Origin: Streptomyces ambofaciens ATCC 23877
GTDB taxonomy: Bacteria > Actinomycetota > Actinomycetes > Streptomycetales > Streptomycetaceae
Direction of reading: 5' to 3'
DNA length: 64,000 bases
Assembly: GCF_001267885.1 (NCBI RefSeq)
Contig: NZ_CP012382.1
Span: forward strand, 62,001-126,000
Shown here: piece by piece, positions 50,793-58,300 of the stretch
How positions within the stretch are numbered: position 1 is the stretch's first letter
Layout: every line of letters starts with the position of its first letter
Translations under genes and position numbers: made by a program
The notes under the pieces: model-generated
What the model saw: only the letters and a program-made list of their open reading frames with translations
What the model was told of the DNA's origin: nothing
Databases searched by the model: none

Positions 50793-50828
50793 CCCGAAAA
50801 CCAAAGGCCGGCACCTGTGGTGCCGGCC
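50793..50828 (-). terminator. Orphan intrinsic terminator reading leftward
   Basis: A perfect 9-bp stem (GGCCGGCAC and complement, 50806-50828), followed on the minus strand by a U-rich tract TTTGGTTTT. It looks like a true intrinsic terminator for a minus-strand transcript, but no gene is evident to its right. Confidence 0.65.
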
Positions 50829-51109
50829 GGTCTCGTGTCACTCCACCGTCGCACACACCGCCGCGGCGGGCCAGGGGGCCCGGCCGGCGCCCTTCGAGGG
50901 GTACGTGCGCGCTGCCGGGCCCCCGGTACACGCCCGTCGCATGCCCGGGAGGGGCTGACGGCCGAGGTCGCCGGGGGCGGTGCGGCCGGCTCGTCGACGT
51001 GATGTGGAGCAACTGGGTTCAGTGCCCGCAGGAATGGTGAAGAAACCCGGGAATTAGGCCGTGTGTTCCACCGGTCGGCGGGCACGAGGAGCGGCGGAGG
51101 TCGATACAC

Positions 51110-51280
51110 ATGGTTCCCCTGCTTCTCGTTCTGCTGCTGGCTCTCATCCTCTTCGGCGCGGGCTTCGCGCTGAAGGCGCTGTGGTGGATCGCCGTGATCG
51201 TGCTGGTGGTCTGGCTGCTGGGCTTCGTCGTCCGTTCCGTGGACAGTGGCGGCCGCAAGGGCCGCTGGTATCGCTGGTAG
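51110..51280 (+). CDS. Small hydrophobic membrane protein, 56 residues
   Basis: ATG start preceded by GGAGG. Two hydrophobic helices (VPLLLVLLLALILFGAGFAL and WWIAVIVLVVWLLGFVV) and a basic C-terminal tail ending RKGRWYRW. Short double-pass membrane peptides of this type (often called hydrophobic protein) are widespread in Streptomyces. Function unknown. The 50829-51109 stretch upstream has no supported gene. Codon bias and ribosome site support it as real. Confidence 0.8.
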   Translation: MVPLLLVLLLALILFGAGFALKALWWIAVIVLVVWLLGFVVRSVDSGGRKGRWYRW

Positions 51281-51533
51281 ACCCGCAGTACGAACCGACG
51301 CGAGCATCGGTGGGGCCCCGGACAGAGTCGTCCGGGGCCCCACCGGCGTACTGGGTGCCCGAAGGCCGTCGCGGCACCGGAGCGAGGCTCCGACGGCGGT
51401 GGGGCCGGTGCGCGGAGCCTTCTCCCGTGCCGGCCGGTGCTGTTTTGAGCCTGCTCGAATCCTTTGGTTCCGTCGTCCCGCGGCGCCTACGTTTTTTGCA
51501 CCGGGGACGGTCCCAAGACATCGGGAGGGCGCA

Positions 51534-51908
51534 ATGCGACATCACAGCGGCAAGGGCGGCAGGCGTGCGCGAGTGACCCTGATATCGGCGTTCACGTTGG
51601 CCTCGGGGCTGGTGCTCGCCTCGGGCGGGACGGCGGCTGCGGCGGACGGTTACGGCCGCTGCCCCGACGGCCGGGCCTGCTACTTCGTCGACTCGAACGG
51701 CGACGGGGACTTCAACTACCCCACGTCCTGTGGGAACTTCCACCTCCGCGCGTACGCCGGGAAGATCTCCTCGGTCCGCACGCACGGGAATCCGGTCCAG
51801 CTGCGGGACGTGAACCAGAATCCGATCGGCTACGTGGGCCCCTGGACCGCGACCAACCTCTCGCTGAGCGAGAACGACAAGGCGCACTGGTTCGAGGTCA
51901 TCTGCTGA
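51534..51908 (+). CDS. Secreted peptidase inhibitor I36-like protein
   Basis: A 124-residue protein with a signal peptide (basic MRHHSGKGGRRARV, hydrophobic TLISAFTLASGLVLASG, cleavage near AAAAD). The mature part has RCPDGRACYFVDSNGDGDF, and Cys residues in TSCGNFHL and at the C-terminal end, which resembles beta/gamma-crystallin-like peptidase inhibitors of family I36 (SMPI type). ATG after GGGAGG. Followed by another secreted-protein gene on the same strand with a 61-bp gap, likely one transcript. Confidence 0.78.
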   Translation: MRHHSGKGGRRARVTLISAFTLASGLVLASGGTAAAADGYGRCPDGRACYFVDSNGDGDFNYPTSCGNFHLRAYAGKISSVRTHGNPVQLRDVNQNPIGYVGPWTATNLSLSENDKAHWFEVIC

Positions 51909-51969
51909 GCCGGCGAGCCACGATGCCGGGACGCACGTCCCGGCCGGGATCCCGAGAACGGAGAACACG

Positions 51970-52380
51970 GTGCACATCGCACGCACAGCACGGAAGGCTG
52001 CAACCGCCCTCGCTGCGGCGGGGGTCATCGCCGTCGTGGCGACGAGTCCCGCCGGCGCGGCAGCTGACGGGGCGCAGGACGAGACGCGCTGCGCCACCAT
52101 CGCCCAGGTGGACCGCAACCTGCGCATCTGCGTCAAGACGGGGCCGGGCATCCCCACCCACGTGTGGGTCGACAACAAGAGCGGCGTCACGTACTTCGGA
52201 GTCCAGTTACGGGTCGTCCAGCACAACGGTCCGATCGTGCGGGTCGGCAGCCCCTTCACGCTGCACGCGCACAGCATCGGGGGTATGGAGCAGCTCGGTC
52301 TGCCCAACGGCTGCTACTTCGGGCAGGTGACCCTGGGCGGCACACCCTGGTACGGCACTGCGGAACCTGCCTGCGTGTGA
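51970..52380 (+). CDS. Small secreted protein, 136 residues
   Basis: GTG start preceded by GGAG. Signal peptide with TALAAAGVIAVVATSPAGAAA and cleavage near AAADG. The mature part has Cys in TRCATIA, RICVKTG, NGCYFGQ and PACV, likely two disulfides, and beta-rich strands (HVWVDNKSGVTYFGV). Downstream partner of the I36-like gene. No family recognised. It may be a small extracellular binding or inhibitor protein. Confidence 0.72.
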   Translation: MHIARTARKAATALAAAGVIAVVATSPAGAAADGAQDETRCATIAQVDRNLRICVKTGPGIPTHVWVDNKSGVTYFGVQLRVVQHNGPIVRVGSPFTLHAHSIGGMEQLGLPNGCYFGQVTLGGTPWYGTAEPACV

Positions 52381-52404
52381 GCTGCCGTTGCCCGCTCGGC
52401 CGAT

Positions 52405-52554
52405 CCTGGCCATGGCGTCGCGCGGATGCCGGGTGACGGCCCTGTGGGCGAGACCGCTCCAGTAGCCGATGGGCTGAGTGGCCGGCATGTCGTCGGGGGT
52501 GGTCGGGTCGGTCGGCGCCTGGTCGGTGGTGGTGTCCGTCGGCGGTCTCCTCAT
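52405..52554 (-). pseudogene. Truncated MarR-family regulator, N-terminal remnant
   Basis: A minus-strand ATG at 52554 opens a frame that soon reads ATQPIGYWSGLAHRAVTRH and RDAMARI, which matches from memory the N-terminus of Streptomyces MarR-type regulators. Homology ends before the winged helix, and the frame then runs into unrelated residues. It lies upstream of, and divergent from, an AhpD-like gene, where such a MarR could once have been a controller. The remaining gap 52555-52779 holds nothing recognisable. Confidence 0.55.
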
Positions 52555-52779
52555 CGCGACGCTATATCCCTCCGCGTCGTCTTCGGCGGGTGGGGCGTGC
52601 TGTGCGGTGGGGTTGCCGCCGGTGGCGTAGTCCGGCCGGTTGGGGAGGGGGTGTGGCCTGTTGGCGGTGTTCCGGGTCGAGGGTCGCTGGAGGAACGGTC
52701 GGGGGCCGGGGCGGGGGGCCTCGGGGGGCGGGCATGCTGGCGGTGGCCGGTGCGGGCGGAGAAGTTTTCTGCGGGCGCC

Positions 52780-52806
52780 GGTCACATTTTCTGTTTTCGG
52801 GTCGTC
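52780..52806 (+). promoter_or_regulatory. ECF41-type promoter of the AhpD-like gene
   Basis: GGTCACA (52780-52786), a 16-bp spacer, and CGTC (52803-52806). This matches the bipartite promoter recalled for ECF41 sigma factors (TGTCACA...CGTC) in six of seven -35 bases, with the predicted start point about 55 nt before the ATG. The same sequence and spacing occur before the sigma gene itself at 57038-57064. Confidence 0.75.
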
Positions 52807-52867
52807 AGTGCAGTGAAGGCATCGCGGCCGTTCGCCACCGGCCGCTTATGGATTTGTGGAGGAACCC

Positions 52868-53332
52868 ATGACTGCTCGTATGCCCAACCCCGCGATCGTC
52901 GCCGGTCCCGAGGTCATCCCGGCGCTGCTGGGCGTGGCCGGTGCGGTGAAGAACACCGGTGTGCCGGAGGCCACGATCAACCTGATCTACCTGCGTGCCA
53001 GCCAGATCAACGGCTCCAGCTGGAACGTGCACAAGCACGCCGCCGACCTGAAGGCGGCCGGTGAGAGCGACGAGCGGATCAGCACCGTCGCGGCCTGGCG
53101 TGAGACGCCGTTCTTCACTCCCGAGGAGCGTGCCGCGCTGGCGCTGGCCGAGGCGGCGACGCGGCTGAGCGACCGTCAGGGGGACGCGGTGTCGGACGAG
53201 GTGTGGGCCGAGGCCGCCAAGTACTTCAGTGACCAGCAGCTCGCCGGGATCCTGCTGGCCACGGGTCTGAGCAACTTGTGGCACCGGCTGATCCCCACCA
53301 CCCGCCAGGCCGCGGGGCCGGTCGCCGGCTGA
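52868..53332 (+). CDS. AhpD-like carboxymuconolactone-decarboxylase-family protein without active-site Cys
   Basis: A 154-residue all-helical AhpD/CMD protein. The signature that normally reads NGC-xx-C-xxx-H is here NGSSWNVHKH: both Cys are replaced (Ser50 and Asn53), while the final His57 remains. The rest of the fold is intact (SDERISTVAAWRETPFF, LALAEAATRLSD). So the alkylhydroperoxidase reaction by the Cys pair is unlikely; another function or a partner role is inferred. ATG at 52868. An ECF41-type promoter precedes it. It is a paralogue of the protein at 59607, which retains the Cys pair. Confidence 0.88.
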   Translation: MTARMPNPAIVAGPEVIPALLGVAGAVKNTGVPEATINLIYLRASQINGSSWNVHKHAADLKAAGESDERISTVAAWRETPFFTPEERAALALAEAATRLSDRQGDAVSDEVWAEAAKYFSDQQLAGILLATGLSNLWHRLIPTTRQAAGPVAG

Positions 53333-53393
53333 CCACCGGCGCGGGTCGGGGCGGGGCGGACCGTGCCCCGCTGCTGTGTGCCCTCGCCCGTCC

Positions 53394-54812
53394 CTACGGT
53401 GCGGCGGGGCGGGCCAGGGAGCGGTCCACGAGGGCTGCGGCCGCTCCGGTGTAGGCGGCCGGGTCCAGCAGGCCGGCCAGTTCCGCGGGGGTGAGGACGC
53501 CTTCGAGCGCGGGGTGTCCGGCCAGGACGTCGGCCAGCGGGCGGGAGGTCTCGGCCGCCTGGTGGGAGGCGTGGGTGAGGAGTTGCTTCGCCTCGGCCGT
53601 GCCGAGGCGGGGGGCGAGGACGGCGCTGAGGCGTTCGGAGACGATCTGCCCGCCGGTCGCCTCGAGGTTGGCGCGCATCCGGTCGGGGTGGACGGTCAGT
53701 CCCCGGGCCAGTTCGGCGGCGGTGGCGGCGGCGCCGCCGGTCAGGCGCAGTGCCTCGCGCAGGGGCTGCCACTCGGCGTGCCACAGGCCGGCGGAGCGTT
53801 CGTCCTCGGCGGGCATGCAGTGGGCCAGGACGGAGGCGAGGGCGGGGACCTGGAGGGCGGCCGAGCGGATGAGGGTGGCCAGGACGGGGTTGCGTTTGTG
53901 GGGCATCGCCGAGGAGGCGCCGCGGCCGGCCGCGGCGGGCTCGGTGACCTCGCCGATCTCGGTGCGGGTCAGTACCTGCACGTCGGCGGCGATCTTGCCG
54001 AGGGCGCCGGCGGTGTGGGCGAGGGCGGCGCCCAGGTCGGTGACGGGGGTGCGCAGCGCGTGCCAGGGCAGGGCGGGTGCGCTCAGGCCGGTCTCCTCGG
54101 CGTAGGCGGCGGTCAGGTCCTCGATCAGGGCTCGGGGGGTGGCGGCGGGGCCTGCGTGCTGGAGGTAGCCGGCGAGGGTGCCGGCCGCGCCGCCGAGGGA
54201 GACGGGCAGGCCGTGGGCGGTGATGCGGGACAGGCGTTCGGCGGCGTCCAGGACGAGTTCGCGCCAGCCGGCCGCCTTCAGGCCGAAGGTGGTGGGTACG
54301 GCGTGCAGGGTCAGGGTGCGGCCCGCCATGACGGTGTCTCGGTGCCGGGCGGCGAGGCCGGCCAGGGCGGCGGCGGTCTCGTGCAGGTCGGCGGTGATCA
54401 GGTCCAGGGCGCGGGCCGCGACGAGCATGGCGGCGGTGTCGAAGACGTCCTGGCTCGTGGAGCCGCGGTGGACGTATTCGGCGGCCTCGGGTGAGTGTGC
54501 CGCGACCTGCGCGGTGAGGGCTTGGACCAGGGCGACGACGGGGTTGGCGGTCTCGCGGGCGGCGAGGGCCACCTGGCGCACGTCGAGGTGGCCGGCCCGG
54601 GCGCAGGCGGTGATGGTGCGGGCCGCCGCAGAGGGGACCGTGCCGCACCGGGCCTGGGCGCGGGCCAGGGCGGCCTCGGCGTCGAGCATCGCCTGCAGCC
54701 AGGCGGTGTCGCTGACGGCCGCCTCGACGCGGGTGCCGGCCCGCACCGGGGAGAGCAGGCCGGTGTCCGGTGGGCAGGCGGGGCCGGCGGGGGCGGGCTG
54801 GTCGCGGCTCAT
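53394..54812 (-). CDS. PcaB/CreD-type lyase (aspartase/fumarase superfamily)
   Basis: A 472-residue lyase. Superfamily features: VHRGSTSQDVFDTA (His and Ser region), and the signature loop GASSAMPHKRNP near residue 300. Closest by pattern to 3-carboxy-cis,cis-muconate cycloisomerase (PcaB), the group that also contains the nitrosuccinate lyase CreD. Its ATG overlaps the stop of the upstream FAD/NAD(P)-binding gene (54809-54812), so the two are coupled. No protocatechuate dioxygenase genes are present, which speaks against a complete beta-ketoadipate pathway. Convergent with the AhpD-like gene. The nitrosuccinate role is inferred from the pairing, not shown. Confidence 0.85.
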   Translation of the reverse strand: MSRDQPAPAGPACPPDTGLLSPVRAGTRVEAAVSDTAWLQAMLDAEAALARAQARCGTVPSAAARTITACARAGHLDVRQVALAARETANPVVALVQALTAQVAAHSPEAAEYVHRGSTSQDVFDTAAMLVAARALDLITADLHETAAALAGLAARHRDTVMAGRTLTLHAVPTTFGLKAAGWRELVLDAAERLSRITAHGLPVSLGGAAGTLAGYLQHAGPAATPRALIEDLTAAYAEETGLSAPALPWHALRTPVTDLGAALAHTAGALGKIAADVQVLTRTEIGEVTEPAAAGRGASSAMPHKRNPVLATLIRSAALQVPALASVLAHCMPAEDERSAGLWHAEWQPLREALRLTGGAAATAAELARGLTVHPDRMRANLEATGGQIVSERLSAVLAPRLGTAEAKQLLTHASHQAAETSRPLADVLAGHPALEGVLTPAELAGLLDPAAYTGAAAALVDRSLARPAAP

Positions 54813-56836
54813 GAGGCCTTCCTGGCCGGTGCGGGGCCGGTGGCGGTGTCGGGGGCCGCGAGTGTCGTCGTGGCGGGCGGTGCGGCGGCTCGGGCCGGTT
54901 CGGGCAGGGCGAGGGCGGCTGCCGCGATGGCGTCGGAGTCCTCCAGGGTCACCGAGCCGACTCCGGGCCGGATGCCGGCCGCGGTCACCCAGTGGACGGA
55001 CTCGGTGGGCACCCCGTAGGCGAAGCGCCTGGGGTGGGCGGTGCCGGCGGCGTCCACCAGGTGGTAGGGGCGGGCGGAGACGGCGAGGCCGCCGGTCTCG
55101 TAGTCCTGGCCGTCCGCGCCGGGGACGCGGTGGGGGCGGCACTGGCCGGTGTGCAGCAGCTGGTTCATCAGCGGGTCGGCGGTGCGGCGCAGGTCGATCT
55201 CCGGCAGCCGGGACTCGATGAGCGTGGTGGCGTGGACGTGCACGCCGGGGATGTCGCTGGTGTGCGTGAAGCGGGGGCCGTCCGGGGCGTGGGGGTCGGC
55301 CTCGACGCGCATGCCGGGGCCGGTGACCTCCAGGACGCCCGCGTCGATGAGGGCGGCCATCTCCTCGATGCGGGAGGCGGGCGGGCCGATGGACAGGTAG
55401 GCGTTGAGCGGGGTGTACCAGCCGTCGAGTTCGTCGCGGTGGGAGGCCGCGTCGAGGCCGGCGTGGTCGACGGCGAGCCGGATCTCGTTGCGCAGGTCGC
55501 GCAGGATGTCCAGGGCCGCCTTGCGGGGTCCGCTGACGTTGCCGAGGCGGGCCTGGCGGACGTCGTCGTCGAGGTGGGCGCGCAGCCAGGTGCGGAAGGC
55601 GTCCAGGTCGCCGAAGGTGCGCTCGCCGTAGGGGCGGGAGACCAGGGACCAGTCCCAGCGCTCGGCGACGGGGACGGCGAAGACGTCCAGGAGGTGTTCC
55701 TGCGGGGGGCCGGGCGGGGTGTGCAGGTACTGTCCGGCGAACTCGGCGACCTGGTCCGGGGTGTGGCCGCGGGCGGTCAGGAGGGTCTCGTAGTAGACGC
55801 TCTCGACCTCCCTGGCGATCAGCGGCCACAGGTCGGCGGTGAAGCGGACCGGGCGGGGCCGGCCGCCGGGGGCGCGCAGGGCCTGGGCGTGGCGGGCGGT
55901 GAGCAGCCGGGGGAAGTAGCGGCCGTGGGCGCCCTTCTCGTTCTCGCCGCGTGCCTGGTAGGGCACGCCGCGCCGCGAACCGGCGTACAGGCGCGGTTCG
56001 CGGCCCGAGGGGTGGTAGACGAGCCGGCCGCCGGTGCGGGTGAAGGTGCCGCCCCGGCCCTGGGTGAACAGGGCCGTGTAGTCGAAGAAGTTCAGGCCCA
56101 GTCCGCGCAGCAGGACCTTCTCGCCGGGGGCGACGCAGGTCAGGTCGGTGTCGGCGGGGTTGGCGGGGGCGAGGTAGGTCAGGCCGTGGCGGGCGGCGAA
56201 GGCGGCGAGCCGCTGTTCGGTGCCGGTGGGCCTGGCCGGTACGTGGCCCTGGGCCAGGACGACCGCGGACAGGCCGGTCAGGCGGGTGCCGTCCTCCAGG
56301 AGCACGCTCTGGGCGGGGTGGGGCCCGGCGGCCGTCTCCTCGCTCAGGGCGACGGCCCGCGCGGGGTGCACGCGGACGGTGACGTGGGCCGGGGCTTCGG
56401 CGATGACCTGCCGGAACACCCACATCAGGTAGTGCCCGTACAGGGCGCGGGTGGGATAGGTGTCCGGTCCCAGGGCGCGTGCCTCGGCGAGGGTCTCCTC
56501 GTCGTGGGCGAGGTGGGGGCCGGTGTTCAGGGCGCCGGCGCCCAGTGCTCGGGCCCACTGGTGGAGGCTGGGGCCTTCCTCCAGGGGGCCTTCGGTCTGG
56601 ACGCTGGCGTCGGTGAACACCGTGACCTGGGAGGCGACGGTGTTCATCAGCAGGTGCCGGGACTGGGTGGGCCGCCAGACCCGGCCGGAGCCGGGGGGCG
56701 AGGGGTCGGCCACGTGCACGGTGACGCGGTCCCAGCGCGGGTTCTTGCGTTCGTGGGCGCACAGCCGTTCCAGTACGGACAGTCCGCGCGGTCCGGCGCC
56801 CACGATGCACAGGTCCATGTGCCCGGTGCCCGCCAT
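54809..56836 (-). CDS. FAD/NAD(P)-binding monooxygenase-like protein (CreE-type)
   Basis: A 675-residue flavoprotein. Dinucleotide motif LCIVGAGPRGLSVLER with GAGPRG at residues 13-18, HLLMNTVASQVTVFTD, the HLAHDEETLAEARALGP and YPTRALYGHYLMW segments, and a second site near VVLAQGHVP. The architecture is that of the large FAD/NAD(P)-binding (NAD_binding_9) proteins that include CreE, the monooxygenase oxidising aspartate to nitrosuccinate. ATG at 56836 (MAGTGHMDL); an ATG six codons later is an alternative. Coupled to the lyase downstream. Flavin chemistry is clear; the substrate is an inference. Family members without a lyase partner are common, so the pairing is what matters. Confidence 0.82.
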   Translation of the reverse strand: MAGTGHMDLCIVGAGPRGLSVLERLCAHERKNPRWDRVTVHVADPSPPGSGRVWRPTQSRHLLMNTVASQVTVFTDASVQTEGPLEEGPSLHQWARALGAGALNTGPHLAHDEETLAEARALGPDTYPTRALYGHYLMWVFRQVIAEAPAHVTVRVHPARAVALSEETAAGPHPAQSVLLEDGTRLTGLSAVVLAQGHVPARPTGTEQRLAAFAARHGLTYLAPANPADTDLTCVAPGEKVLLRGLGLNFFDYTALFTQGRGGTFTRTGGRLVYHPSGREPRLYAGSRRGVPYQARGENEKGAHGRYFPRLLTARHAQALRAPGGRPRPVRFTADLWPLIAREVESVYYETLLTARGHTPDQVAEFAGQYLHTPPGPPQEHLLDVFAVPVAERWDWSLVSRPYGERTFGDLDAFRTWLRAHLDDDVRQARLGNVSGPRKAALDILRDLRNEIRLAVDHAGLDAASHRDELDGWYTPLNAYLSIGPPASRIEEMAALIDAGVLEVTGPGMRVEADPHAPDGPRFTHTSDIPGVHVHATTLIESRLPEIDLRRTADPLMNQLLHTGQCRPHRVPGADGQDYETGGLAVSARPYHLVDAAGTAHPRRFAYGVPTESVHWVTAAGIRPGVGSVTLEDSDAIAAAALALPEPARAAAPPATTTLAAPDTATGPAPARKAS

Positions 56837-57037
56837 GTTCCTGTGCTCGGCGGCCGGTGTCCTCCGGCCGGTGACGTCGGGGTGATGGAGCGGGAATCCG
56901 GCGAGCCGGCCCGGGCCATCGTCAGGTGAACGGTCCACAGCGCCTCCTTGTGCGCGCCACCGTCGGCCGCCTCGCTCAATCAGCGCTCGGTCCCCGCTGG
57001 AGGACGAGGTCGCCGCGCACGCGCCGAGCGGGTGCGC

Positions 57038-57064
57038 GGTCACATCGGGGTGCTCTCGTGCGTC
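57038..57064 (+). promoter_or_regulatory. ECF41-type promoter of the sigma gene
   Basis: GGTCACA (57038-57044), 16-bp spacer, CGTC (57061-57064), identical in both boxes and spacing to the site at 52780-52806. The sigma-gene ATG is 35 bp after the -10 box. Autoregulation by the sigma factor is inferred. Confidence 0.75.
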
Positions 57065-57098
57065 AAGGTGGGGAGAACCGATCGGGAGGAGACCTGGC

Positions 57099-57962
57099 AT
57101 GGACGAGCAGGAATGGCTGGCCGAGCAGTTCGAGGGCGCCCGTGGGCATCTGCGGGCGGTCGCGTACCGCATGCTGGGCTCCCTCACCGAGGCGGACGAC
57201 GCGGTGCAGGAGGCGTGGCTGCGGCTGAACCGGGCCTACGACAGTGACATCGAGAACCTGCGCGGGTGGCTGACCACGGTGGTGGGCCGGGTGTGCCTGG
57301 ACATGCTGAAGTCGCGCCGGATCCGCCGGGAGGACCCGTTCGAGTCGGTGGTCCACGTGCCGGACTACGTCCAGGAGGAGGAGGGGGATCCGGAGCAGCG
57401 CGCGCTGCTGGCGGACTCGGTGGGGCTGGCGCTGCTGGTGGTGCTGGAGGCGCTGGACCCGGCGGAGCGGCTGGCGTTCGTGCTGCACGACATGTTCGGT
57501 GTGCCGTTCGACGAGATCGCGCCGATCGTCGAGCGGACCCCGGCGGCGGCCCGGCAGCTGGCCAGCCGCGCGCGGCGCCGGGTGCGGGGCGGGTCCGCGG
57601 TGCCGGACCCGGACCTGGCCAAGCGGCGTGAGGTGGTCGAGGCGTTCTTGTCCGCTGCGCGCGGCGGGGACTTCGAGGCGCTGCTGAACGTGCTGGATCC
57701 CGGTGTGGTGGCCCGCTCGGACGGCCGGCTGGGGGCGCGGGGCGCGCCGGCGGTGGCGTCGACGGCGGCGGCGTTCGCGCGGATCGCGGAGGTGGCGCAG
57801 CTGGCGCTGATCAACGGTTCGCCCGGTGTGATCGCCGCGCACGCCGGGGAGGGTTTCCGGGCGATGACGTTCGACGTCGCGGGCGGCTGCATCACCGAGA
57901 TCGACGTCATCACCGATCCGGAGCGGCTGCTGACCCTGGACCTGGCGCTGCTGGAGGGCTGA
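57099..57962 (+). CDS. ECF sigma factor with SnoaL-like domain (SigJ/ECF41 type)
   Basis: A 287-residue sigma factor. Region 2 (about 10-75: LRAVAYRMLGSLTEADDAVQ and AWLRLNRAY), region 4 (about 110-165: ALDPAERLAFVLHDMFGVPF and PAAARQLASRARRR), then a C-terminal SnoaL-like domain (about 175-285) which in ECF41 proteins modulates activity in place of an anti-sigma factor. The usual ECF41 motif DGGGK appears here as DGRLGAR, and NPDKL as DPERLL, so it is a divergent member. ATG after GGAGGAG. ECF41 genes are typically linked to carboxymuconolactone decarboxylase, oxidoreductase or epimerase genes, as here. Confidence 0.9.
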   Translation: MDEQEWLAEQFEGARGHLRAVAYRMLGSLTEADDAVQEAWLRLNRAYDSDIENLRGWLTTVVGRVCLDMLKSRRIRREDPFESVVHVPDYVQEEEGDPEQRALLADSVGLALLVVLEALDPAERLAFVLHDMFGVPFDEIAPIVERTPAAARQLASRARRRVRGGSAVPDPDLAKRREVVEAFLSAARGGDFEALLNVLDPGVVARSDGRLGARGAPAVASTAAAFARIAEVAQLALINGSPGVIAAHAGEGFRAMTFDVAGGCITEIDVITDPERLLTLDLALLEG

Positions 57963-58016
57963 GGGTCGCGGGCGCCCCTCGCGCCGCCCCGGGGAGCAGG
58001 GCCGGTACCCCTGTCC

Positions 58017-58200
58017 CCGGGGCGGCGCCCGTTGTGCGGGGGGCGCGGGACGTCGACGTCGTCACCGCGGCCGAGTCCGTCTTGGGGGCGGCGCCCGTGT
58101 GCAGGGGGCGGATCGTCCGTCTTCGGGGCGGCGTCCCGATCGCAGGCAGTGCGGTTGGTCTGTCTTCGGGGCGGTGCCTGATTGCAGGGGGTGCGGATCG
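58017..58200. repeat. Four imperfect copies of a GGGGCGG...TGCGG element
   Basis: In the 338-bp gap before the acyltransferase gene, a block of about 33 bp recurs four times (about 58017, 58082, 58123 and 58164). Each has a GGGGCGG(C/T) core, then CC(C)G/TG, and a later CAGG(G/C) with TGCGG. The middle copies also share CTTCGGGGCGG. They may be a leader or transcription-control array. Confidence 0.6.
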
Positions 58201-58300
58201 CCGCCCGAGCGAAGTTCGAGTCGTGTGCCGTCTAATCGCCCGCGCAGCGGTGCTCCGCCCCGTCTGCGGATCACGTACCGATGGGCGAGGAGGCTTTCGC

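Noticed and set aside
53394..54812. Complete beta-ketoadipate (protocatechuate) pathway suggested by a PcaB-type lyase and CMD-family proteins
   Set aside because: No protocatechuate dioxygenase, lactone hydrolase or transferase genes are present, and the CMD-family proteins are AhpD-like rather than PcaC-like.
53394..56810. Continuous minus-strand open frame of about 1140 codons that seems to fuse a long protein to the PcaB-type lyase
   Set aside because: The upstream 660 codons lie in the wrong frame of the flavoprotein gene; absence of stops is a GC effect. The lyase starts at its own ATG at 54812.
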